A stretch of DNA of 53,032 nt, from positions 1 through 53,032 of the forward strand of contig CAYTXG010000014.1 in the NCBI GenBank assembly GCA_964441025.1, in the 5' to 3' direction. The stretch comes from JAAZIN01 sp964441025 (GTDB lineage: Bacteria > Bacillota > Dethiobacteria > DTU022). Of the stretch, positions 22,791 through 32,301 are shown in pieces. The first letter of the stretch is position 1. Every line of letters begins with the position of its first letter. The notes beneath the pieces were generated by a model. The model worked only from the letters and a program-made list of their open reading frames with translations, did no database searches and was not told the DNA's origin. The translations under genes and the position numbers were made by a program.

Positions 22791-25187
22791 TCAGGCATCG
22801 GGATCGGTCACCGAACCGCCCACCAGCATGACAACAGTAACGCCGCTGCTGCCTTCCCCGGCGGCGCCGCCGCGCAACGACCTCACCAGGGGATGCTCCT
22901 GCAGGTAAGCACGCAGCCCCTCCTTCAGCTTTCCCGTGCCCTTGCCGTGGATCACCCTGACCTGCCCCAGCCCGGCCCAGAGGGCATCATCCAGCAGCTT
23001 GTCAACGAGGGGCATGGCCTCCTCCACGGTTTTGCCCAGTAAGTTTATTTCGGGGTGTATATCGCTCTCTTTCTGAACAGTATAGCCGGAGCGCTCCGGC
23101 GATAAGGACCCGGCGGCTCTTCCTTCCCAGCGGCGAAGATCCTTCTGCGGCAGCTGTACCCGCATGGTACCCACCTGCACCAGCGCCTCCCCGCCGGTCA
23201 GGGAGAGGATCTCCCCGCTCTGCTGCAGGCTCTGGACATAAATAGTTTTTCCCACTGCCAGCTCCGAGAGGGGCAAAGGTGGCGCCTCGTCAATTTCGCT
23301 TTCAATCTCTATTTCCCGGCGCAGCTGCTGCAGCTCGCGGCGCACATCCCCGGCTTCGGCCAGAGCCGCGCCGCCGCCTTTTTCCTTCAACCGGCGCAGC
23401 TCCCGGATCAACAGATCCGTCGTCGCCCTGGTCCGCCGGACCATTTTTCTGGCTTCCTCCCGCGCCTCCTGGATAATTCCATCCCGTTTAAATCTCAGCT
23501 TTTCAAGCTCCTCCTCCAGTTCGCGCCGCAGCGCCGCCGCCCTTTCCCGCTCCAGGGAGGCCTCGTCGCTTTCCCGGGCCAACCGCTGCCGCTGCCCCAC
23601 CAGGCTGGTAATAACCCTTTCCACATCCTCATGTCCCCGTGCAAGCAGGCTCCTGGCCTCGGCCAGCACCCCCCGGGGCAACCCCAGTTTCCCGGCAATG
23701 GCAAGGGCATTGCTCTGGCCGGGGATCCCCTGAAGCAGGCGGTACGAAGGGGCCAGCGTCTCCTCGTCAAACTCCATGGCTGCATTTTGCATCCCCCTTT
23801 GCACCTGGGCAAAAAGCTTCAGCTCATTTATATGGGTTGTGGCCACTGAGAGGCCGCCCTTTCTCTCCAGTGCTGCCAGAAGAGCCATGGCCAGGGCGGC
23901 GCCTTCGGAGGGATCTGTGCCTGCCCCGAGCTCGTCAAAAAGAGCCAGCGATGCAGGGCCGTGCTGCTCCAGGATGGAGACGATATTTTTGAAATGGCCT
24001 GAAAAGGTGCTCAGCGACTGCTCGATGCTCTGCTCATCACCGATATCAGCGCGAATGAACTTAAAAACTGCAAGCAGGCTTGAACGCTCGGCAGGTATAT
24101 GCAGGCCGCTTTGCGCCATCACCGCAAGAAGCCCTATTGTCTTCAGGGTTACCGTCTTCCCGCCCGTGTTGGGACCGGTAATTACAAGAATGCGGCAGCC
24201 CTTGCCCATGGCCAGTGTCAGCGGCACCGCCGCTTCACCCAAAAGGGGATGGCGCGCCCGCTCCAGGTAAAGCTGCGGTTCGCCGCCCAGCAGCAGCTGC
24301 GGCGGTGCAGCCCCCTGCTCCAGACTGAGGCGGCCGCGGGCGATCACCAGGTCCAGCTCCCCGTAAAGTGCGCAGTCGCTGCGCATGGCGCCGGCGGCTT
24401 CCGCCACCTTGCTGCTGAGCAGCCTGAGGATGCGCTCAATCTCCAGGGCAATCTCGCTCTGCACACCGACAAGTTCATTCTGCAGCTGCACCACAGGCAG
24501 GGGCTCAATAAAAAGGGTGGCCCCGCTGGCAGACTGATCATGCACCACCCCGCTGATCTGCCGGCGGTTCTCCTGTTTAACCGGCAGGACATAGCGATTG
24601 CCGCGGAGGGTAATCAGCGCCTCCTGCAGCAGCCGCCGCTGCGCCGGGTTACGCAGGTAAGAGTCCATTTTTTCGCGGATTTTTTCCTGAAGCCGCTGCT
24701 CGCGGCGGCGAAGCACCGCCAGCCCCGGTGAGGCGCCGTCAAGGACCTCCCCATCGGCATCAATGGAGCGGGCCAGCTCGCGCCCCAGGACCTCGCACCC
24801 ATCCAGCATAAGAGCGCGCCCGGCCAGCAGGGGATAGGCCTGAGCGTTTTCACCCTCTTTGAAAAAACGACGGCAGCGCTGCACCCCCCCTATAAATCTG
24901 CTCACTGCAGCCAGATCGCTCCCCTGCAGCGCACCGCCCTTTTCAGCCCGCGTTACCCGGGGCACGATATTATCAACAGGGAGAAGAGAATATGATCCCC
25001 TGGCGCAGAGCAGCCTACCCTCTCCGGTTTCCTGCAGCCGCTGCTCCACCAAGGCCGCATCTGCGGAGGGCATCAGTCTTTCCGCCGCCTGCCGGGCCAT
25101 GGGGGTAAGGGTCAGGGCAGCCAGCATCTGCCTGATTTCACTGAATTCAAGCGATTTAATTTCACGGCCGGTAATCACATCGGGCAT
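22791..25187 (-). CDS. mutS2: Endonuclease/ribosome-rescue ATPase MutS2
   Basis: A 798-residue MutS2. It has a core/lever region, an ATPase with GPNTGGKTVTLKT and LALFDELGAGTDPSEGAALA, the ATTHINELKLFA switch, a long charged coiled coil (about 510-625), a KOW-like linker and a C-terminal Smr nuclease domain (DIHPEINLLGKTVEEA; VIHGKGTGKLKEGLRAYL). MutS2 acts on stalled or collided ribosomes and on recombination intermediates rather than mismatches (family knowledge). It is in the conserved Firmicutes run polX-mutS2. It starts nine bases past the glycosylase gene; the nearest AGGAG is 13 bases from the ATG. Confidence 0.96.
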   Translation of the reverse strand: MPDVITGREIKSLEFSEIRQMLAALTLTPMARQAAERLMPSADAALVEQRLQETGEGRLLCARGSYSLLPVDNIVPRVTRAEKGGALQGSDLAAVSRFIGGVQRCRRFFKEGENAQAYPLLAGRALMLDGCEVLGRELARSIDADGEVLDGASPGLAVLRRREQRLQEKIREKMDSYLRNPAQRRLLQEALITLRGNRYVLPVKQENRRQISGVVHDQSASGATLFIEPLPVVQLQNELVGVQSEIALEIERILRLLSSKVAEAAGAMRSDCALYGELDLVIARGRLSLEQGAAPPQLLLGGEPQLYLERARHPLLGEAAVPLTLAMGKGCRILVITGPNTGGKTVTLKTIGLLAVMAQSGLHIPAERSSLLAVFKFIRADIGDEQSIEQSLSTFSGHFKNIVSILEQHGPASLALFDELGAGTDPSEGAALAMALLAALERKGGLSVATTHINELKLFAQVQRGMQNAAMEFDEETLAPSYRLLQGIPGQSNALAIAGKLGLPRGVLAEARSLLARGHEDVERVITSLVGQRQRLARESDEASLERERAAALRRELEEELEKLRFKRDGIIQEAREEARKMVRRTRATTDLLIRELRRLKEKGGGAALAEAGDVRRELQQLRREIEIESEIDEAPPLPLSELAVGKTIYVQSLQQSGEILSLTGGEALVQVGTMRVQLPQKDLRRWEGRAAGSLSPERSGYTVQKESDIHPEINLLGKTVEEAMPLVDKLLDDALWAGLGQVRVIHGKGTGKLKEGLRAYLQEHPLVRSLRGGAAGEGSSGVTVVMLVGGSVTDPDA

Positions 25188-25196
25188 TGCCTGTTT

Positions 25197-25790
25197 TTAT
25201 CTCCTGGAAACATATTTGTTATCCCTTATATAAAAACGGAGCCGCCTCTCCACCGCCCGGCTGATCCCGATCCGGGGCCCCCTGGCAACAGCCCCGGCCT
25301 CAATTTCGCTGCCGGCGGCGATCCACAGGGGCGGGAGGCGCAGATCATGATCATTAAACGACCCGTCTATAGCCAGCGCCTGGCAGAGCCTGCCCGGGCC
25401 CCCCGTCAGATGCAGCGGGCTGTCTCCCCCGCCGCGCCGCTGCCGCATCAGCTCCAGTCCATGAAGCGGCTCCAGGGCCCGCACCAGGACCGCCTCGCCG
25501 GCGCCGGCGGGGGCGGTCACAACATTGAAACAAAAATGATTGCCGTAAATAAAATAGATATAAGCCCGGCCCGGTGGCCCGAACATGGGCTCATTACGCC
25601 TTGTTTTCCCGCGGCAGGCATGACAGGCGGGATCATCTTTGCTCAGATAGGCTTCTGTCTCCACAATTTTTCCCGCTGTCAGTCCTTCCGCTGTTTCACG
25701 GCAGAGGATTTGCCCCAGCAGGGCGCGGGCGGCGCTCACGGTACCGCAGCGGTAAAAATCGGGGGAAAGAGGCAGCAGCACAGCTTTCAT
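25197..25790 (-). CDS. mpg: 3-methyladenine DNA glycosylase (AAG/MPG family)
   Basis: A 197-residue single-domain alkyladenine glycosylase. The VETEAYLSKDDPACHACRGKTRRNEPMFGPPGRAYIYFIYG block carries the catalytic glutamate region and the base-flipping tyrosines; LTGGPGRLCQALAI is the second family signature. It removes alkylated and deaminated purines in base-excision repair. Its ATG overlaps the polX stop by four bases, which suggests translational coupling. Its insertion between polX and mutS2 is not part of the usual Firmicutes order. Confidence 0.94.
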   Translation of the reverse strand: MKAVLLPLSPDFYRCGTVSAARALLGQILCRETAEGLTAGKIVETEAYLSKDDPACHACRGKTRRNEPMFGPPGRAYIYFIYGNHFCFNVVTAPAGAGEAVLVRALEPLHGLELMRQRRGGGDSPLHLTGGPGRLCQALAIDGSFNDHDLRLPPLWIAAGSEIEAGAVARGPRIGISRAVERRLRFYIRDNKYVSRR

Positions 25791-27514
25791 CCCCTCCGGC
25801 GCCCCTTTATCTCCAGTGCTTCCTGCAGCTGCTCCAGGGGTAGGGTGTTTAAAATATCCTTCGTCTCGAGCCCGCCCCGCCGCGCCGCAGTAACACCATA
25901 TGTCATATCCGCCATTGTGGCCGTGGAATGTGCGTCGGTGTTGATCAGCAGCCGCACCCCCCTGCTGCGGGCCGGGCTGGTATAACCTTCCGGGAGATCC
26001 AGCCTTTGCGGGGAGGCGTTTATTTCCAGGGCGGTGCCCGTCTCCGCAGCCTTCTCGATGAGGCGCTCCACATCAACGTCATAGCCGCCGCGGCTGCCGA
26101 TAAGGCGGCCCGTTGGGTGCCCGATAACCTGCACGAGCGGATGCTCCATGGCCCGGCAGATCCGGGCGGTCATCTCGCCGCGGGTCTGCCTGAAATTGCT
26201 GTGCACAGAGGCGATGACCAGGTCCAGCCCGGCGAGAATCTCATCGGGAAGGTCCAAAGAGCCGTCGGACAGAATATCCACCTCCGACCCGGTAAAGATA
26301 TGGCATCCGCCGGACTGCCGCATTTTTTCAATTTGCCCCACCTGGAGAGCCAGCCGCCCGGGGGAAAGACCGCCGGCAATCTTCAGCGAGGGGGAATGAT
26401 CGGTCACCGCGATATATTCATAGCCCATCCTGCCGGCGGCTGCGTGCAGCTCCTCCAGAGAAGCATTTCCGTCGCTCCACCGGCTGTGCAGGTGGAGATC
26501 GCCCCGGATCTGGGACAGCTCGATCAGTCCGGGCAGTTTTCCGGCGGCGGCTCTGTTCAGCTCGCCGCCGCCTTCCCTTAATTCGGGAGCCACAAAGGGC
26601 AGCCCCAGGGAGCGGTAGAGCTCTTCTTCTCCCTGCAGCGGCACCCTGATCCCGTCTTTTCCCAGGGAGGCGCCGCTTAGCCTGAAGCCTGCCTGCGCTG
26701 CATGCGCCTGCAGCTGCTCCCAGTGCGCCCGGGATCCTGTCAGCAGGGCCAGGCGGGTGGGATATTCCTCAGCGGAGCAGAGCACTATCCGGACCGGTAT
26801 CCCCGCCACTGTGCGCATGCAATAACCTTCTTCCACAGGTTCCAGGCTGACGGCCCCCGGCGCCCTCATCAGCTGTTCCGCCGGCACCCCCTGCGACCCC
26901 TCCCGGAGAGATGCCACCATCACCACCCCGGAAGCAGTCTCTGTGCCCCGCCGCACCTCGCCGGCGGGCGAATTTTTTAGCACAGCAGGCAGCTGCTCCA
27001 AAAATAACTGCAGCTGCAAAGCAAGGGGCAGGGCCACGCCGCGATGAAAACGTTCCGGCACGCGGCCGCTGTGTTCAAAAAAGTCTATGATGCTGTCCTG
27101 CAGTGTTTTGCCCATGCCTGGCAGGCCGGCCACTTCACCGCGCCGGGCCGCCTGCTCCAATTGATCCGGGTTTTTCAGCTTTAACTCCCGGACCAGCGTT
27201 CCCGCAGTCTTGAAGCCCACACCGGGGATCGAAAAGAGGGTCAGAAGCCCGGGGGAGAGCTCTTCCTCAAGCCGGGCCAGGAAAGTGCTCCGCCCGGTGG
27301 CTATGAGTTCGCTGATCTTCGCGGAGAGGGCTTTGCCAATGCCCGGGATCTCTTCAAGCCGCCCCTCCGCAGCCAATTCGGACAGCGGCTCCGGCAACCG
27401 GACCACCTGCCGGGCGGCCTGGCTGTAAGCCCTTACCTTGAAGCTGTTTTCTCCCTTCAAAGCCAGCAGCCCGGCCATTCGCTCCAGGGCTGCAGCTATC
27501 TCCCAGTTTTCCAA
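25787..27514 (-). CDS. polX: PolX-family protein with PHP domain; polymerase active site degenerate
   Basis: A 575-residue protein with the PolX layout. Three helix-hairpin-helix elements (IPGIGKALSAKI, IPGVGFKTAG, LPGMGKTLQDSI) and the palm come first. A C-terminal PHP nuclease domain follows, with its metal motifs intact (DLHLHSRWSDG at 339-349, TDHSPSLKIAGG, GSEVDIL, ASVHSNF, NTDAHS). In the palm, the motif that should read RRG-x-E-T-x-x-D-x-D reads RRGTETASGVV, so both catalytic aspartates are replaced (G196, V198). The third aspartate, in the usual GxxVDLR, is R242. The protein probably cannot polymerise but can still act as a 3' nuclease or phosphatase. It starts at TTG 27514 behind GAGGG. 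The usual cvpA-polX-mutS2 order is kept. Confidence 0.9.
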   Translation of the reverse strand: MENWEIAAALERMAGLLALKGENSFKVRAYSQAARQVVRLPEPLSELAAEGRLEEIPGIGKALSAKISELIATGRSTFLARLEEELSPGLLTLFSIPGVGFKTAGTLVRELKLKNPDQLEQAARRGEVAGLPGMGKTLQDSIIDFFEHSGRVPERFHRGVALPLALQLQLFLEQLPAVLKNSPAGEVRRGTETASGVVMVASLREGSQGVPAEQLMRAPGAVSLEPVEEGYCMRTVAGIPVRIVLCSAEEYPTRLALLTGSRAHWEQLQAHAAQAGFRLSGASLGKDGIRVPLQGEEELYRSLGLPFVAPELREGGGELNRAAAGKLPGLIELSQIRGDLHLHSRWSDGNASLEELHAAAGRMGYEYIAVTDHSPSLKIAGGLSPGRLALQVGQIEKMRQSGGCHIFTGSEVDILSDGSLDLPDEILAGLDLVIASVHSNFRQTRGEMTARICRAMEHPLVQVIGHPTGRLIGSRGGYDVDVERLIEKAAETGTALEINASPQRLDLPEGYTSPARSRGVRLLINTDAHSTATMADMTYGVTAARRGGLETKDILNTLPLEQLQEALEIKGRRRG

Positions 27515-27534
27515 ATTCCCTCAAACGTCCTCTC

Positions 27535-28113
27535 TTAGATCCCCCCGCTCCGGCCGCGCAGGAGAAAATCGATGAGGGCTTCTTTGAGCCCGGCAAACAG
27601 GGGCGACAGGTACAGCTCCATGTATCCGGCAACCAGCGAACCCCCAAGGGCATTGTCCAGAAAGGGCAGCGGCAGAAGCATCGCCGCATTGATCAGGGCA
27701 AAGCCGATCAGCAGTCCCATCAGCAGGCCGAAGAGGGCCCCGGCCAGGCGGTTAAAAAAGCCCAGCACCGGGACTCTGTTCACCTTTGTAGCCCAGTGGA
27801 TCAGCAACTGGAAAATGATCAGCAGGAGCGCCAGGAGCACCAGAAAGGTCAGGACTCCTCCGGCCAGGTCCATCAACCCTTCAGGAGAAAGTGTAATGCC
27901 CATGCGCTGCAGCACTTCTTCATAAGGCACAAAATATTCAGGCTTCAGCAGGGCGGTGCCGTAGCCGCCCAGGCAGCGGCTCCCGATCAAGGCCAGGGCT
28001 GCAGCAATGAAAAATCCAAACAGGCTGAAAAGTTGCTTCAGCACTCCCTGAACCAGTCCCCCGATGAGGTAGAAGGCAGCAATACCCAGGAGCAGGTAAT
28101 CAAACCAGTTCAT
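27535..28113 (-). CDS. cvpA: CvpA family membrane protein
   Basis: A 192-residue protein with four hydrophobic segments and the family start MNWFDYLLLGIAAFYLIGGLVQGVLKQ. The GFFNRLAGALFGLLMGLLIG block near 118-137 is the second CvpA signature. CvpA proteins influence envelope integrity and, in enterics, colicin V production; the role in Firmicutes is not clear. The start overlaps the zapA end by 14 bases. The zapA-cvpA-polX-mutS2 order is conserved in Firmicutes. Confidence 0.9.
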   Translation of the reverse strand: MNWFDYLLLGIAAFYLIGGLVQGVLKQLFSLFGFFIAAALALIGSRCLGGYGTALLKPEYFVPYEEVLQRMGITLSPEGLMDLAGGVLTFLVLLALLLIIFQLLIHWATKVNRVPVLGFFNRLAGALFGLLMGLLIGFALINAAMLLPLPFLDNALGGSLVAGYMELYLSPLFAGLKEALIDFLLRGRSGGI

Positions 28114-28375
28114 CTTCTCCCTCCCTCTCCCTCTCTTCCATCTCGAAGCGAGGGTAACCCTCTTTTACTTTCAGCAGCTCATCTGCCAGGTTGATCGCCG
28201 CCAGAACGGCAATTTTATAGCTGTTCAGCTGGCGGTTTTCCTCCGACAGGGAACGCATCAGCCGGTCAACGTAACCGGCGGCTTTTTCCATCGATTGGGG
28301 CGGACCACCTCCCCTGATGGTATATTCTTCCCCCATGATCTTAACGGTAACCCGATTTTTAGGCCTTGTTTCCAC
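28100..28375 (-). CDS. zapA: Cell division protein ZapA
   Basis: A 91-residue ZapA. It has an N-terminal NRVTVKIMGEEYTIRG strand pair, then MEKAAGYVDRLMRSL and a coiled-coil helix NSYKIAVLAAINLADELLKVK. It bundles FtsZ at the septum. The acidic tail (EEREREGEDE) overlaps the start of cvpA. The order pheT-zapA-cvpA supports the call. Confidence 0.9.
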   Translation of the reverse strand: METRPKNRVTVKIMGEEYTIRGGGPPQSMEKAAGYVDRLMRSLSEENRQLNSYKIAVLAAINLADELLKVKEGYPRFEMEEREREGEDELV

Positions 28376-28447
28376 GGAAAAAATTCCCCCCGCCTGCAGC
28401 AGGATTATAAGCTTTATTTCGTGAAAAGTTGTCCGATATCCTGCCGT

Positions 28448-30862
28448 TTAGCGGCGCAGCTCCGCACCCATTTTATTGAGAGCCTTCTCAATATCCGAAT
28501 GAACTGCATTGATTTCCCATTCGGTAAGGGTCCGCTCCGGATGGCGGTAGGTGATGGTAAAGGCGAGGCTGCGCCTCTCTCCGGGGATCTGCGCCCCCTC
28601 GTACAGATCAAAAAGGGCCACCCGCTCCACCAGGCCGCCGCCGGCTTCATAAATCTCCTGCTTCAGCTTGCCCGCCGGGATCGATCGGGGAACAACAACG
28701 GCCATGTCCCGCAGACCGGCGGGATAGCGAGGCAGCGGAGCCACCCTGGGCAGCAGATCAGCCCTGTCGATAAGCAACTCCAGATTCAGTTCGGCAAAGG
28801 CAACCGGCTGCGGAAAATCCCATTTCTCAGCAACCTGCGGCCGCAGTTCACCCAGGCAACCGGCCTCCTCCCCCTTGATCAGTAGCACGGCGGAGCGGGT
28901 GGGATGGCCAAAAGGCAGCTTTGACGGTACATATTCCACCTCTGTGATGCCGAAACGATCCAGAAGAGCCTCAATCGCTCCCTTCACCACAAAAAAGCCC
29001 GCTGTGCGCGAGGCGCTGTACCAGTTAGCCTCAGGCAGCTGCCCTGTCGACGCCAGGGAGAGGCGCAGGCTTTCCCGGGGCAGCTCTTCCAGAGGCAACC
29101 GACGGGGCAGGTACACCGCCCCCATCTCAAAAAGAAGCTGATCCATGGCCCGGTGGTGGAAATTATCCTGCGTCGTCTTCAGCAGGCCCGGCAGCAGAGT
29201 TGTACGCATGATGCTCTGCTCTTCGGAAAGGGGGTTCTGCATGGGTATGGCCAGGAGACGCGGATCGCCCTCGGGCAACCTGAGGCTGTGCAGCGCAGCG
29301 GGGCTGATAAAGGAATATGTGATGATCTCGTTGAAACCGCAGGCGGTCAGGGTCTCCCTGGCCAGTTCCTGCAGCCGCTCCGGCAGCTCTTCACGGCATT
29401 CCAGCAGCTCGCCGCGCGGCAGCGTTGCCGGGATCTTCTCGTAGCCGTGGAGACGGGCCACCTCCTCAACGAGATCCTCCTCCAGGAAGATGTCGTTTCG
29501 CCTGAGCGGCACCGTTACATCAAGACTGCGGCCCGCTGTCTTCACGCCAAAGCCCAGCCGGCCCAGGATGTCGCTCACCTCGGCGGCTGGAACCTTCATG
29601 CCCAGAATCTCGTTCACCCGGTGCGGACGCACCGTCACGCGGCGCGGCTCGTGGGGAACAGGATAGCTGTCAATCAGTCCCCGCAGCACTTTGCCGCCGG
29701 CCAGCTCCACCATGAGCAGCGCAGCCCGTCCCGAGGCCTCGGCCACCCAGTCGGAGTTTACACCCTTTTCAAAACGCTGTGAAGCTTCCGAGGGGATACC
29801 GTAGCGGCGGGCGGTGCGCCGCACACTGGCGGAATTGAAAAGGGCGGCCTCAAGCAGAACCGTGCGGGTGGAGGGATTGATCTCACTGTTTTCACCCCCC
29901 ATGACCCCGCCCAGAGCCACCGGTCCCGCGGCATCGGCGATCACCAGGACCTCCTGATCGAGTTCCCGCTCCACCCCGTCAAGAGTCACCAGTTTTTCAC
30001 CCCTACAGCCGCGGCGAATGATTATCTCGCCGCCCCGCGTAAGCTGATAGTCAAAGGCGTGCAAAGGCTGGCCGTACTCCCACATCACATAGTTGGTAAT
30101 ATCGACAATGTTGCTGATGGGTCGTAGACCCGATTTCAGCAGGCGAAGCTGCAGCCAGAGAGGCGACTCCGCTACGGTCACATCCTCGATCATCCGCGCC
30201 GTGTAGCGGGAACAGAGCAAGGGTTCCTGCAGCACCACCTGCAGCACCTCCGTGGTGCGCCCCCCCCCTTCCGGCGGCGCAGCCGGCGGATGCCTGACCG
30301 CGGCGCCCGTCAGGGCGGCCACCTCGTAAGCCGTCCCAAGCAGTCCCAGGCAGTCTGCCCGGTTTGGAGTCAGATCGAAAACCAGAATGCGGTCCTCCAG
30401 ATCAAGAGCCTCGCCGAGCGGCGTTCCCTCTTTTGAAGATTGATCCAGGATCAGGATGCCCTCAGGCGAACCCAGCTCCAGGCCCAGCTCCTCCCCCGAG
30501 CAGAGCATCCCCTCGGAGGTAATCCCGTAAAGCTCTGCCGCCTCGATGCCGCCGGGCCTCCCCGGCAGCACCGCCCCGGGAAGGGCCAGCGGCACTTTCT
30601 GGCCCGGCGCGATATTGCGGGCGCCGCAGACGATCTGCAGCACCCGGCCGCTGCCGGGATCCACCCCTGCTACTAAAAGCCTGCTGTTATAGGGATGCGG
30701 CTCCACCGTGACAATCTTCCCCACCACTACCCGCAAGGGCGCCTCCCTGAACCGCTCCACCGTTTCCACTTCAACCCCGGCATGGGTCAACCTCTCCGCC
30801 AGCTCTTCCGGCGAAAGCTCCAGGTCAATATATTCTTTCAACCAGCTATAGGCAATGCGCAT
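28448..30862 (-). CDS. pheT: Phenylalanine-tRNA ligase beta subunit
   Basis: An 804-residue PheT of standard length. It has an N-terminal MRIAYSWLKEYIDLELSPEELAERLT, an EMAP-like tRNA-binding domain (about 40-150), the B3/B4 editing domain (about 210-400), the B5 domain and a C-terminal anticodon-binding ferredoxin fold (VVPRSIPAGKLKQEI; ITYRHPERTLTEWEINAVHSDI). ATG at 30862 follows GGGAGGTATACCAATA. It is 46 bp downstream of pheS and under the same T-box control. Confidence 0.97.
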   Translation of the reverse strand: MRIAYSWLKEYIDLELSPEELAERLTHAGVEVETVERFREAPLRVVVGKIVTVEPHPYNSRLLVAGVDPGSGRVLQIVCGARNIAPGQKVPLALPGAVLPGRPGGIEAAELYGITSEGMLCSGEELGLELGSPEGILILDQSSKEGTPLGEALDLEDRILVFDLTPNRADCLGLLGTAYEVAALTGAAVRHPPAAPPEGGGRTTEVLQVVLQEPLLCSRYTARMIEDVTVAESPLWLQLRLLKSGLRPISNIVDITNYVMWEYGQPLHAFDYQLTRGGEIIIRRGCRGEKLVTLDGVERELDQEVLVIADAAGPVALGGVMGGENSEINPSTRTVLLEAALFNSASVRRTARRYGIPSEASQRFEKGVNSDWVAEASGRAALLMVELAGGKVLRGLIDSYPVPHEPRRVTVRPHRVNEILGMKVPAAEVSDILGRLGFGVKTAGRSLDVTVPLRRNDIFLEEDLVEEVARLHGYEKIPATLPRGELLECREELPERLQELARETLTACGFNEIITYSFISPAALHSLRLPEGDPRLLAIPMQNPLSEEQSIMRTTLLPGLLKTTQDNFHHRAMDQLLFEMGAVYLPRRLPLEELPRESLRLSLASTGQLPEANWYSASRTAGFFVVKGAIEALLDRFGITEVEYVPSKLPFGHPTRSAVLLIKGEEAGCLGELRPQVAEKWDFPQPVAFAELNLELLIDRADLLPRVAPLPRYPAGLRDMAVVVPRSIPAGKLKQEIYEAGGGLVERVALFDLYEGAQIPGERRSLAFTITYRHPERTLTEWEINAVHSDIEKALNKMGAELRR

Positions 30863-30908
30863 TATTGGTATACCTCCCGTAAAGAGAATAGCGCTCCGGC
30901 GAACCGTT

Positions 30909-31934
30909 CTAGCGAAACTGCCTCAAGAAACGCAGATCATTGGAAAAAAGAAGGCGCATATCGTCTATGCCGTATTTGAGCATGGCGATCCGCTCCACGC
31001 CCATCCCGAAAGCAAAGCCCGTCACATCTTCGGGATCATAACCGCTGATCTCGAGAACCCGGGGATGGACCATGCCGCAACCGAGTATTTCCAGCCAGCC
31101 CGACTGGCCGCAGACCCGGCAGCCCTCGCCGCCGCAGATGATGCAGGCGATATCGACCTCGGCGCTGGGCTCGGTAAAGGGGAAAAAGCTGGGCCGCAGG
31201 CGAATACGCTGGTCGGGATCGAACATTTCCCGGGCAAAGAGCAGCAGGGTCCCCTTGAGATCGGCAAAAGTAACCCCGCGGTCAACGGCCAGCCCCTCAA
31301 CCTGGTGGAACATGGGGGAGTGGGTGACATCGTCATCGCGCCGGTAAACCCTGCCCGGTGCGATGATCCGCAGGGGCAGGCGGGGCGCCTGCAGCTCCAT
31401 GGCCCGGATCTGCACGGGGGATGTATGGGTGCGCAGCAGGATCTGCGGGGTAAAGAAGAAAGAATCCTGCATATCCCGCGCCGGATGATCTGCCGGAAAA
31501 TTCAAAGCCTCGAAATTGTAATAATCGCTTTCGATCTCGGGGCCCCGGGCTACCTGGAAACCGAGGCCTGTAAAAATTCCCTTGATCTCCTCCAGCACCG
31601 TGGTCAGGGGATGTTTTCGGCCGAGTTTGAAGTGAGCTCCGGGCAGGGTAACATCGAGCCGCTCCTCCTCCCGGCGGGATGCCGCCGCCGCAGCCACCAG
31701 ATCTTCCCCTTTGCGGTTGAAAAGATCCTCCAACATGCTTCTAAGGCTGTTGGCCCTCTGCCCGGCCAGCGGCCTCTGCTCCGGCTCCAGCTCACCCATC
31801 CGCCGCAGCAGCGCCGTCAGCGCCCCCTTTTTGCCCAGGTAGCGCACCCTCAGCCGCTTCAACTCCTCCAGGTTTTGCGCCGCCTTGATCTTGCCGACGG
31901 TCTCCGCTTCCAATCTGGAAATCTCATCAAGCAT
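30909..31934 (-). CDS. pheS: Phenylalanine-tRNA ligase alpha subunit
   Basis: A 341-residue class II synthetase subunit. The coiled-coil N-terminus is MLDEISRLEAETVGKIKAAQ. Motif 2 is seen around RAMELQAPRLPLRIIAPGRVYRRDDDVTHSPMFHQVEG and motif 3 around GFAFGMGVERIAMLKYGIDDMR. ATG at 31934 lies nine bases after AAGGAG. It is preceded by a T-box leader with a phenylalanine specifier. Confidence 0.97.
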   Translation of the reverse strand: MLDEISRLEAETVGKIKAAQNLEELKRLRVRYLGKKGALTALLRRMGELEPEQRPLAGQRANSLRSMLEDLFNRKGEDLVAAAAASRREEERLDVTLPGAHFKLGRKHPLTTVLEEIKGIFTGLGFQVARGPEIESDYYNFEALNFPADHPARDMQDSFFFTPQILLRTHTSPVQIRAMELQAPRLPLRIIAPGRVYRRDDDVTHSPMFHQVEGLAVDRGVTFADLKGTLLLFAREMFDPDQRIRLRPSFFPFTEPSAEVDIACIICGGEGCRVCGQSGWLEILGCGMVHPRVLEISGYDPEDVTGFAFGMGVERIAMLKYGIDDMRLLFSNDLRFLRQFR

Positions 31935-31960
31935 CCTCTACCGCTCCTTCCCCTGGTTCC

Positions 31961-32215
31961 TTAAAAAAAGCCTCCGTCCCTGGGACGAAAGCTTCCTTCC
32001 GCGGTACCACCCACATTAGCCGTAAACGGCTCCGCTCCAATCGATAACGGAATCACCCGTCGCAGACCTACAGGGCCGGAATAAAGCCGTTCAGCCCGGG
32101 GCTCGGGAGCGAATTTCAACGGGGGGCACCGGACAGGGCTTGCAGTCGCGGCCCCACCTTCCTTTACGGCACCTCTCCCGCCTACTTCTCTCCATCATCG
32201 CCGGTAAATATTTTA
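31961..32215 (-). promoter_or_regulatory. T-box leader controlling pheS-pheT (specifier TTC, Phe)
   Basis: The minus strand carries the conserved T-box TGGGTGGTACCGCGG (32013-31999). Next comes a stem (about 31992-31981 with 31980-31970) ending in T7 (31969-31963), which is the terminator. Stem I lies further upstream, with an AGTAGGCGGGAGAG-like element. TTC at 32113-32111, in GAAATTCGC, is the likely specifier codon. Uncharged tRNA-Phe would favour the antiterminator and allow transcription of both synthetase genes. The exact 5' boundary is estimated. Confidence 0.93.
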
Positions 32216-32220
32216 TGTGC

Positions 32221-32249
32221 ATTATAGCATAGCGGCCCGGCGAAAACAA
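32221..32249 (-). promoter_or_regulatory. Promoter of the pheS T-box transcript
   Basis: On the minus strand TTGTTT (32249-32244) and TATAAT (32226-32221) are 17 bp apart, just upstream of the leader's first stem. Confidence 0.75.
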
Positions 32250-32301
32250 CAGAGTGAGGCGCCGCGAGTTATAGCAGCCGTAGCCGTAGCGGTGCAGGGC
32301 T

